Below are positions 22,488 to 31,294 of a stretch of 64,000 bases of DNA, one piece after another. The DNA is from Rhizomys pruinosus (lineage: Eukaryota; Chordata; Mammalia; Rodentia; Spalacidae), in contig VZQC01013287.1 in assembly GCA_009823505.1 (NCBI GenBank), positions 3,020,232 through 3,084,231 on the forward strand, given 5' to 3'. Numbering within the stretch: position 1 is the stretch's first letter; each line of letters starts with the position of its first letter. A program made the translations under genes and the position numbers. The notes below the pieces were generated by a model, which worked only from the letters and a program-made list of their open reading frames with translations, searched no databases and was not told the origin of the DNA.

Positions 22488-22505
22488 TGGTGCCCAATGT
22501 GGGGC
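22488..22505 (+). promoter_or_regulatory. Retroviral primer binding site, tRNA-Lys type
   Basis: It starts with TGG two bases after the LTR end and closely resembles the Lys(1,2) sites used by betaretrovirus-like (class II) elements. It fixes the element's orientation and class. Confidence 0.75.
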
Positions 22506-22524
22506 TCATGCGCCCCACTAGGTT

Positions 22525-23097
22525 GTGCAGAGACTTTGGCCTTACTGCCTTAATCAGCAGCCCCATTCTAATAACTGGTGTCAGCTGCCACTGCTGTCAC
22601 CTCTCTTAGAGTGTTATGATGGCCACCACCCTAGGCTCCATTGTGCCCTTCAAACTCAAAACCTCATCAACTCCCATTTTCACACCACTATCCTTAATTT
22701 ACAGCAGCAGATTGACCTTTTGCACAAGGAAATCCAAACATTACACACTCTGGTTCAGATGTCCTGCAACCCCAGGTTCTCCACCTTTTGCCTGACCCCT
22801 TTTCCGGTCACCAATATCTCTCAGCATCATCAAGAGCTTGCTGACTATCTTAGGGGTTCTTGGTCCCAACAGTTCATGAATTACACCCTGACCCTGGATT
22901 CTCAAATTATGTCCCTTAACTCTACCTGCCCCAAGGTCATAGCCCTCAATACTAGCTTTGTTTCTCAGGTGTGGTCTAAGCTAAAGTCCATTTTTGATCC
23001 TGCTACACTGGTCCCCTGGGGCGTCCTCTGCCTCCTGGCCCTACTCTGCCTTTTTCTCTTCAGGTGTCTGTTTCACTCCACCTGCAGCCAATGCTAG
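22525..23097 (+). pseudogene. ERVK env remnant (transmembrane-subunit C-terminal part)
   Basis: A 190-codon open frame without a usable ATG at its head (it opens on GTG). Internally it shows a Leu/Gln-rich heptad-like segment at about residues 55-80 and Asn-X-Ser/Thr sites at about 130-160. A strongly hydrophobic anchor follows at about 165-185 and then a short Cys-containing tail. This is the arrangement of a retroviral Env transmembrane subunit. Gag, pol and the surface subunit are missing, so the element keeps only the env end between its LTRs. It is a decayed fragment with no inferred function. Confidence 0.65.
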
Positions 23098-23411
23098 GTC
23101 AACAAAATGATGGGCCAGGTCCTCTCAGCAGTGGTCAATAGGGACTCTGCATGTACCCTTCCCAATGAGGTGATTCACGTCTAGCTCTCATCCATCCACA
23201 ATTCACAGGAGCGAGCTTGTCTGTCCCCTCCATGGTACTGCTCCTGTCCTCTTCTCTTGGTAGCAGGTTAGTCAATGACAGGTAAGACCCTGAAAACCAG
23301 GGCAATCTAAGGTAGGCACAGTCAAATGTCGGAATGCCAGAGGTCGGGCCTACAAGGTTCAGGCATAGCACCTGAACTCCCACTCGGATCTCCCCTCATG
23401 CAGAATTAAAT

Positions 23412-23425
23412 ACAAAGGGTGGAAA
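23412..23425 (+). promoter_or_regulatory. Polypurine tract before the 3' LTR
   Basis: ACAAAGGGTGGAAA lies directly upstream of TGTAGTAG, the 3' LTR start, and would prime plus-strand synthesis. Confidence 0.75.
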
Positions 23426-23597
23426 TGTAGTAGCCTGTACACTGAGAATTATGCAGTGCACCTGCACAGAGCTTGTCCCTCACCTCTGCCTGCTTTCACC
23501 AGACTCCCAGGGTCTGCGTGTTGACTCTGTGCCTCTCCCCCCTTTTGTTTACAGTCATACCACAAAGTTCACCAGCAGGCCGAGGGGACTGACAACA
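23426..23597 (+). mobile_element. 3' LTR of the defective ERVK provirus, internally deleted
   Basis: This 172-bp copy matches the 331-bp 5' LTR at both ends. It lacks about 160 bp in the middle (equivalent to roughly 22213-22372), including the TATA box and AATAAA. It ends GACAACA and is followed by the resumed L1. Confidence 0.85.
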
Positions 23598-23940
23598 TAA
23601 ACTACTTAAAAAACAAAGAAGAAAACAAATGAAAAAATAAAAATAAAAATAAATGACCTACTCAAAAGATGGAGTAAAGAGCTGAACAGAGACTTCACCA
23701 GTAAGGAAGTAAAGATGGCTGAGAAACATCTTAAAAAGTGTTCAACATCATTAATAATTAAGGAAATGCAAATTTAAACCACACTAAAGATATCATCTCA
23801 CTCCAATAAGACTGGCCAAGATCAAGAAAACAAAAGACACCAAATACTGGAGAGGTTGTGGGGAAAGGGGAACACTCATCCACTGCTGGTGGGAATGTAA
23901 ATTCATACAACTACTGTGGAAAGCAGTGTGGAGAACTCTT
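23598..23940 (+). mobile_element. LINE-1 ORF2, continuation after the ERVK insertion
   Basis: The sense L1 continues from 22154: AAACTACTTAAAAAACAAAG, then GACCTACTCAAAAGATGGAG, then GCTGGTGGGAATGTAAATTC. It stops at CAGTGTGGAGAACTCTT, which is duplicated at 26609-26625 around a nested insertion. Confidence 0.85.
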
Positions 23941-24036
23941 TTTTTATTTTCTAATGTGATAGATTTATCACTTAATTTTTAAAAAAATTTTATTTATTTA
24001 TTTATTTTTTAATCAAATATAGACCCATGTCCCCCC

Positions 24037-24433
24037 TGTGCTGGATAGCTTTAGTGTCAACTTGACACACCTGGGTTGAGGGAGCCTCAATTGGGAAATT
24101 GGCTCCATTGGATTGGCCTGTGGCCATGTCTGTGGAGTATTGTCTTGATCGTCAGGCAATGTGGAAGGGCCCAGTCCACAATGAGTAGTGCCACCCTGGG
24201 CAGGTTGTTGTGTACTGTATAAGAAGGCTGGGCATGAGCCAGGGGAGCAAGCCAGTGAACAACATCCTCCATGGCCTGTGCTTCAGCCTCCAGGTTCCTG
24301 CCCTGAGTTCCTGCCTTGGGCTCCCTAAGTGATGAACTGTGACCCAGGAGATGTAAGCTGAATAAACCCTTTCCTCCCCAAGTTGGTGTTGGTCAGAGTG
24401 TTTTGTCACAGCAATGGAGGACAAACTAGAACA
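24037..24433 (+). mobile_element. 5' LTR of an ERVL-like provirus
   Basis: This 397-bp LTR starts TGTGCTGGATAG, contains AATAAA near 24361, and ends CAAACTAGAACA. C6 runs flank the element (24031-24036 and 26003-26008) and may be its target-site duplication, though the sequence is low-complexity. The partner LTR is at 25595. Confidence 0.85.
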
Positions 24434-25594
24434 GAAATTGGTACCAGAAGTGGGGTATTGCTGTGACAGACCTGACCTTGGTGTTTTGGGGAAGGATTGT
24501 GGAAGCATTTGGAACTTTGGGCTAGAAAAATCATTGAATTCCTAAAGATCATGGCTGTGGAACTTGGAACAGTTTTGCTGAAAGAGTTGTAGAAGAAGGA
24601 GGCCTGGCTTGTGAAGTTTCTAGTTTCAAAGGGGAGCAGAAATCATCAGAACTGTGTAATCTGTGGGTTCTGATCAGCTGGGGCTGAAGAATCAGCTGTA
24701 AGTAACAAGAGACCAGAACCTGAACTGAAATCTTTGTTGAACTGGCACAATTGATGCTGGTTAGCTGGGGCTGAAAAATCAGCTAAGTAACAAGAGATCA
24801 GCATCACTGTGGTGAAATCTTCTGGGAAGAATTTCTTCAGGGTCAGCACACAGAAGCTATGTTCCAGAAGGGGCCCGAGCCTCCATGTCAAGCCACAACA
24901 GGATTTGGTAGTGTGTAAGAGTCTCCTATATGGTTCTGGTGTTGAAATTTGAGGGGGTCACAGAGAGCAGCTGAGGCTTGGCACTGTGAGAGGTCAAGAA
25001 AGACCATTGGTGGAAGTGTACCTCGGTTGCAGTGAACCCCAGGATTGCAGGGGTCATGGAGAGAAGCTGAGGCTTTGCACCAGGAGAGGTCAGAAGAGAC
25101 CATTGGTGAAGGTGCTGCCTCAGTTTCAGTGGCGACCCCAGCGTTTTGGAGATGCCAGGACTGTGGGATGACCACCAAGAGCAGCGGCAGGTGTGGAACA
25201 GAGTCGGCCTGGGCCTGCGAGATGAGCTGTATGTGCCACGGCTGGCATAGTCGGAGAAGGGGAGCTGCTGAAACCCTTTGGAGCCCAGAAGATTGTGAGT
25301 CCCAGGTGTCCAGCCTTGAGCTACTTGCTGGACTTAGGTTTTGTTTGAGTGTGCCTGATTCTTCCCTTTGAAATAAGACAGTACTTGTTTTAGATTTTAC
25401 AGCAGCCCACAGTTAAGAGGCTTTTAAGAGACTGAACTTTTAAGTGTTTGGACATTTTAAGGACTGTGGGACTTTTAAGGTTGTACTGTCTTAGGGGTTG
25501 TGATTAATGTTAACATCATACTTTGGGGATAAGAACTGTAAAGGTGGTGTTTAATAGCGATGTGTTTTGTGTGTCAAGTTGACAAGGGGTCAAT
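24434..25594 (+). mobile_element. Internal region of the ERVL-like provirus, non-coding
   Basis: Five bases after the LTR is TGGTACCAGAAGTGGGG (24439), a primer-binding site of the tRNA-Leu type used by class III ERVs. Only 1.16 kb separates the LTRs and I see no gag, pol or env frame. This is a non-autonomous, MaLR-sized element. The assignment to class III rests on the primer site. Confidence 0.65.
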
Positions 25595-26002
25595 TGTGCT
25601 GGATAGCTTTAGTGTCAACTTGACACACCTGGGTTGAGGGAGCCTCAATTGGGGAATTGGCTCCATTGGATTAGCCTGTGGCCACAACTGTGGAGTACTG
25701 TCTTGATTGTCAGGCAATGTGGGAGGCCCCAGTCCACAATGAGTAGTGCCACCCTGGGCAGGTTGTTGTGTATGGTATAAGAAGGCAGGCTGGGCATGAG
25801 CCAGGGGAGCAAGCCAGTGAACAGCATTCCTCCATGGCCTGTGCTTCAGCTCCTGCCTCCAGGTTCCTGCCCTGAGTTCTTGCCTTGGGCTCCCTAAGTG
25901 ATGAACTGTGACCCAGGAGATATAAGGTGAATAAACCCTTTCCTCCCCAAGTTGGTGTTGATCAGAGTGTTTTGTCACAGCAATGGAGGACAAACTAGAA
26001 CA
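25595..26002 (+). mobile_element. 3' LTR of the ERVL-like provirus
   Basis: A 408-bp copy of the LTR at 24037, differing by substitutions and small indels (for example extra GGCA- and CTCCTG-containing bases). It starts TGTGCTGGATAG and ends CTAGAACA, followed by C6. Confidence 0.85.
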
Positions 26003-26608
26003 CCCCCCATTCCCCCACCCCACCAGAGCTCATGCATTCTGCCAAACATACTTTTCATCTCTTTCTCAGTCTTTCTCAATATTCTCCATGAGGAAGTTGA
26101 CTGTTTTGAGCAGAAGTTCACTGTTTCAGTCAGTTCTTTGATGCAGTCCTTTCTGTTGTCATTGTTGTTGTTGTTTTCAATATGCATCTCTCCCAACTGC
26201 TTTGGACAAAAGCTCAAGGGGCCGTGCACAAGAAATACTTACAACTAGGTAATTGGCACTAGCATCCACAGATGAGGGATACCATTCGTCGTTTGTTTTT
26301 CTGGGTCTGTGTTACTTCACTCAGCATGATGTCCTCTAGCTCCAGCCATTTTCCTGCAAAGCTCATGATGTCATCTTTCTTTACTGCTGCATAGAACTCC
26401 ATTGTGTAGATGTACTACATTTTCTCTATCCGATCATCAGTTGAGGGGCATTTGGGTTGGTTCCAACTCCTTGCTATTGTGAAGAGAGCTGAAATAAACA
26501 TGGCCGTGCATGTATCTCTGCGGTGGGGTGAGTCTTGAGGGTACATGCCTAGGAGTGGTATGGCTGGATCGGGTGGCAAGTTCATTCCAAGTCTTACAAG
26601 GGTTCTCC

Positions 26609-27553
26609 CAGTGTGGAGAACTCTTAAAAGACTCAAAATAAGCCTACCACCCGACCCAGCCATGCCACTCCTGAGTATATGCCCACAAGACTCATTCTGC
26701 CACAAAGATACATGCACAGCTATATTTATTGCAGCTCTATTCACAATAGTGAAGCGCTGGAACCAACCCAAATGCCCCTCAACTGATGACTGGATAACAA
26801 AAAAGTGGTACATCTACACAATGGAGATCTATGCAGTGGTAAAGAAAGATGACATCATGAACTTTGCAGGTAAATGTATGGAACTTGAAGCCATTATACT
26901 AAGTGAAATAATACAGTCCCAGAAAAAAAAAGGCAAATGGTTTCCCTCATTTGTGGATGCTAACACCAAATCCCCAGTTGGTAGGCAAACTGAGCAACTT
27001 TATTATTATATTTCATTGTATCTGAAAGCAACTGTTCTATTATAATGTGAATCTGTTAATGGGCTCTAGAATTGACCTACCACTTATAGTCACATATTAT
27101 AGTTACCATATATGGGTGGAAGATATGTATTCATATTCTAAAGAAATGTAAAGTTATACTTCTTTTTACCTGCATGCAACTGTACTGTTAAAATGTGAAT
27201 CCCCAAATGTGTTTTGGAATTAACCTATAGTTTATTTGCAAACTTCATAATTTTGATTTATGTGTGGTGTATATATAATCCATATTTTGGAATAATATAA
27301 AATTAAAGAGTACAAATAAAGAGAGAGAAGAACCTGTTCAAAGAACTGACCAAAACAGTAAACTTCTGCATTGAAATGGTTATAAAAGACTGAGAAAAAG
27401 ATGCAAGACAGGACTTAACATGTATGGCAGAATTCATGAGCTCTGGTGAGGGGGAGGCAGGGGGCATGAGGTGTGGGCATAGATGAGGCAATGAGTCTGA
27501 ATTTGATTAAGAAATGTTGTATGAAATACACTCAATAAAAATTAACTTAAAAA
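26609..27553 (+). mobile_element. LINE-1 ORF2 3' end and complete 3' UTR
   Basis: The interrupted sense L1 resumes after the nested insertion. An open piece (26545-27045) covers the ORF2 C-terminus (CAGCCATGCCACTCCTGAG, then GCAGCTCTATTCACAATAGT). The 3' UTR follows, ending GAAATGTTGTATGAAATACA and CAATAAAAATTAACTTAAAAA at about 27553. This is the best 3' UTR reference in the window. Confidence 0.85.
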
Positions 27554-28723
27554 ATTGCATGACATGTGATTCATAAAAGTAAAAAGGAAGAACAAAATTT
27601 AAAAACAAAGTTGACCCGGCCCTTAGTTAGCCCTTAAAATGTTGACCCTTCACCTGGAACAATGTTATAGAAAACAAGTTAATATTGAAAGGAACAATGT
27701 AGTGATAAGTTATCACCTGTAACAATAGCAAGTAGCAGATAGAACCTTCAGATAGGCAGCAAAATATCCCCAAACTGGAGGTTTGTAAGACTTCAGCAGA
27801 AATCAATTAGGAAAGCCCCACCGTGGCAGTCAGCTAGACTTCCCAATGAGAGGCCCCTGCAAAGCATGGTGTTTCTTCTGGTGTTTCAAGTAAAAAGTGT
27901 CAATTAGCAGAGAGATAACAGTATCAAGTTAGGCCTTAATATCATCTAGCACAAATGACTGGGGCAGCTCTTTTTAAAGTCATTCTGGAGTTCCTGATCT
28001 AGAGTCCTGGGCAAAGGGCAAAATGTTTTTAATACCTTTAGGTGCTGTCTCCCTCCCCCCAGAGATCTGATGGGAAGCCTGACCCAGGACAGGGGGCTTT
28101 GGTGGACACTTGATGCAAACATGCTTTGGGTTTCTGGTGGGAGGAAAAACCCTGCTTTTAGAGCCAGCTTCTCAATGAACTCAAACAGAACATGGCAATT
28201 TAACTGTGTACATTACAATAGGCTCCTTTCATTCTTTAAATCATTTTTTAGAGGTTGACTGATGCAAGTGAAGAGTGATGTAAATCTTTATTGATACAGG
28301 TTGAGGGTCAATTTTAAATCCAACCTTCTCTTACCTCCTTTTGTTATAAACAACAAATTTTACTAAGCAAACTGGGCTGTATCTACTACTGTTTCTCCAC
28401 CTGTCCCTCCTAGTAAGAAGTCAGTGATCTCCATGGTTCTCTAGAACACCCAAGATAAACTTGGCCCAAACAAAAGGATAGCTTGGTTATATAAAGACTT
28501 TAACTGCCTACTCAACAATATTGTTTCCTATAAGCCTCTTCTAAATATAAATTTTAGAGTCAAAACCAACCACACTGTATGATACTCTCATGGCCCACTT
28601 ATTTAAACTATTTGTTATTTTGATAATAATTTTGCAATCTGAATATTACTGATACAAATGTTGTTGGCTAGAAAGATTTTAAAGTTTGATTTGGTCAAGA
28701 ATATTTGTGTAATAGAAACTGAG
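27554..28723. other. Single-copy DNA, no feature seen
   Basis: About 1.2 kb of moderately AT-rich sequence with no recognised repeat or exon, forming the left flank of ERV-1. Confidence 0.5.
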
Positions 28724-28729
28724 CCATGG

Positions 28730-29124
28730 TGCTGGGAGCCAAAGCTGTCAGACATACATGCTCTCAGAAAATTACTAACCTGCTTATCTCATGAGTTCAC
28801 CAATGCAGTTTACTTACCTCAGGAATTTACAAGCCAGCTTACTTACCTCAGGAATTTGCTTATCTCAGAAATTTATGAGTGCCAAGAATTGTGAGTGCCT
28901 GGCACTTCTCCAAATGTACCCTCTCCCTGAACTGTGCCTGCCCCCTTTCCCGCCACAAATTTCCCGCTCCCTTGTCCATATAAACTCTGCACCCAATAAA
29001 GACAATGAGACCTCGATCAGAATATAGACCTGGTCTTCTCCTTGTGTTTGGTTTTTTGTCTCTTAATTCAGGTTATTCTCTCCCCGGACCCTAGCTGAAA
29101 ACCCTGCAGGTCAGGGTGAATACA
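28730..29124 (+). mobile_element. 5' LTR of ERV-1
   Basis: 395 bp, TGCTGGGAGCC to GTGAATACA. It contains ATATAAACT (TATA-like) and, 15 bases on, AATAAAG. It shows internal repeats of the word CTTACCTCAGGAATTT. It differs from the 3' copy at four bases (about 1%). Confidence 0.93.
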
Positions 29125-29126
29125 AA

Positions 29127-29144
29127 TGGCGCCCAGCGTGTGGG
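29127..29144 (+). promoter_or_regulatory. Primer binding site of ERV-1, tRNA-Lys type
   Basis: TGGCGCCCAGCGTGTGGG lies two bases after the LTR and resembles the Lys(1,2) primer site of betaretrovirus-like elements, with small differences. Confidence 0.8.
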
Positions 29145-29532
29145 GCTTGGGGTACGAGAGCTGACCTGAACGCCGCTCACAACAGAAAGGGCCCTTCACT
29201 GAATCGCCACCGATCCGGTGAGTGAAGATTCGCATGGTGATCACTGCAGGAGTAACCCGCCTGTAATACAGATCACGAGGTGAGTATAGAGCGGCGAATT
29301 ACGCGGTTGGTTTTTCATTGGATCGCCACCCATTAGGTGAGACAGATCCGCATAGTGACCACTGCAGGCACCTGCTTGTAATACAGGTCACGCGATTATA
29401 AAAAAAAAAAAAAGGGACAAAAAACTCAGTAAACGGAAAATTGTTTACATACAGGGTCAGTGAACCCTCAAAACACAAGGACAGGGTTAAGAAACAGAGT
29501 TCAGTAAAAGATCCCTCAGGAAAGAAGGAACT

Positions 29533-29781
29533 ATGGGACAGACATTGGACAAACATGGTTTATTTTTAAGGGGTCTTAAGGAGTCACTCAGGATGCGAGG
29601 AATTAGAGTTAAGAAAAAGGACCTTGAGAAATTTTTTGCCTTCATTTTTGATGTTTGCCCTTGGTTCCCCGGAGAAGGAACCATTGATGAAAAAAGATGG
29701 TGCCGAGTGAGAGACTGCCTACAGGATTTCTATAAAACCTTTGGTCCAGAAAAAATACCTGTTCAGGCGTTTTCCTATTGA
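29533..29781 (+). pseudogene. ERV-1 gag start (matrix domain), truncated by a stop
   Basis: The frame opens with ATG and Met-Gly-Gln, a myristoylation-type start. It has basic residues through about 20-32 and the Cys-Pro-Trp-Phe-Pro motif of betaretroviral matrix domains at about 42-46. It ends at an in-frame TGA after 82 codons. The same frame stays open for about 35 further codons, then stops again. Downstream frames (29909-30109, 29989-30321) are proline-rich but not clearly Gag. The gene is broken. In complete relatives this domain targets Gag to the membrane. Confidence 0.75.
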
Positions 29782-31294
29782 AATTTAATTCATGATGTCC
29801 TCAAGGTTTCAAACAAATGGCCAGACCTCCAAGAAGTAGTTAAAGGGAAAAAAGGCTTTAAAAGAACAGTCTCGGCCCCCCTCAGTTTGTGATTCTATTT
29901 CCATCTCAATGCAGGATCTGGGAGAGCCCGCCTCTGCAACTGTGCCTCTGACAAACCCCCCCTCCCCGCCGCGCGCCGCTTTGGCTGCATGGAGGAGGAG
30001 GCGGCTGTTCGGAGCACATCACTGCTACTGGCTCTGTCCCCAAACGCCCCAGGCAAAGCCTGTCAGCCCCCTTTTTGCTCTCCACTGCTCAACACTCAAT
30101 CTGACTTAGAAAAAATGACTAGACAAGCCACTGTTCCCTTATTTCAGTTACCCAATCCCATTCCAAAACCACCGAGAAAGATTTTAACGAGGCTATGCCT
30201 CCAAACTCTGATAAGGGAGAGACAGAACCAGACAGAAAGACCAAGTAAGTCGATAGCCAGGAAAAAAGAGGAAAATACAAAATCCATCATATTAAGATGC
30301 CAGGCAGCAGGCCCTGCTTAACATAACTGTTAGTTAAGGTGAAACAGACATTTAGTAAATCAATCCAACATTTGGTGACTTTGAGTACAAAAGTATTCTA
30401 ATGGAGTTAACTAAAAAATGTCATATGTCCATGCTAGCTGTCTGTGTGTTAACTGTTCTCTCATGTGTCTGAGATTTGTGTCATGTGCGTTCTTCTGTGT
30501 TGGTTTCTGTTAAAAGTGGCCACTTCAAAGTTCTTTCATTCTATATTGTGCACATAAATTAAGTTTACTTTTGGCATGCCTCTTAAACTTTTTCAAAGGC
30601 CTAATTTGAACCCGGGTTCCTAAGTTCCTACAAAAAATTCTAAACTGGTTTTCTAAAGGTTTTATTTGTTATCTGTTAAGACTGGATTTAATCTCCAAAT
30701 TAAACTTTTAAAGTTGCACATATTCTAACTTCAGTTTCCTTTCAAGCTGTTTTACAACAAAGTATGTGAGTTTATGCAATACAACCACTAGGATAAAAAT
30801 CTCTTACATAAATGTATAGATAAATTGCGTATCTATGTGGGTGATACTGTTAACAGCTCTGTAACAACATATTAAAAATCTATCAGACCATTGATGGACA
30901 GTATATGATGTTTTCTCCAATGTGTGTATATCTATATATGATAACAATGTATGTCTGTGCCTCTGTTCAGTACAACTTTTATAAATTGCCATCACCAAAA
31001 CTAAGTTCTAAAACCTTGTGTATAAGTGTGAACATAAAGTACTGATCACTTTTAAAGACTATTTTACACTTAAAGTAAAACATACCTTTTGTTTTCCTTA
31101 GATGTGTTACAGATCTAGTCTTTAATTTCTTGTATGTTTATTGTAACTTCCTGTTGGTACATTAGCTTCTATAACACTGCTATATATTTATTATACTTGA
31201 CACGTCACTTTTAACATTTTTAAGAAAAATTAGGTTTCATTTCTAGAGACCACATGAGAACAGCCCAAGTGAAACCAATTCTGGTGAGCTTGAT
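29782..31294 (+). mobile_element. ERV-1 interior between the gag remnant and the shared module
   Basis: Gag-like, Pro/Arg-rich decayed coding continues to about 30320. After that the sequence becomes AT-rich with dense stops. I see no homologue of this part in ERV-2, which has different sequence at the equivalent place (36613-37904). Confidence 0.6.

Larger units (their letters stand above)
23941..26608 (-). mobile_element. Antisense LINE-1 insertion (split by an ERVL-like provirus)
   Basis: Bounded by a perfect 17-bp target-site duplication CAGTGTGGAGAACTCTT (23924-23940 and 26609-26625). Parts 23941-24036 (T-rich complement of the tail) and 26003-26608 (complement of the 3' UTR and ORF2 end, e.g. 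GATGTCATCTTTCTTTACTG) belong to one L1. The ERVL-like provirus sits in its 3' UTR. Confidence 0.85.

Noticed and set aside
26545..27045. 166-codon frame as a host gene
   Set aside because: It is the L1 ORF2 C-terminal end joined to antisense L1 sequence.
29909..30321. Proline-rich frames after the gag remnant as a separate gene
   Set aside because: They are short, in two phases and inside a decayed provirus. No capsid or nucleocapsid motif is visible.
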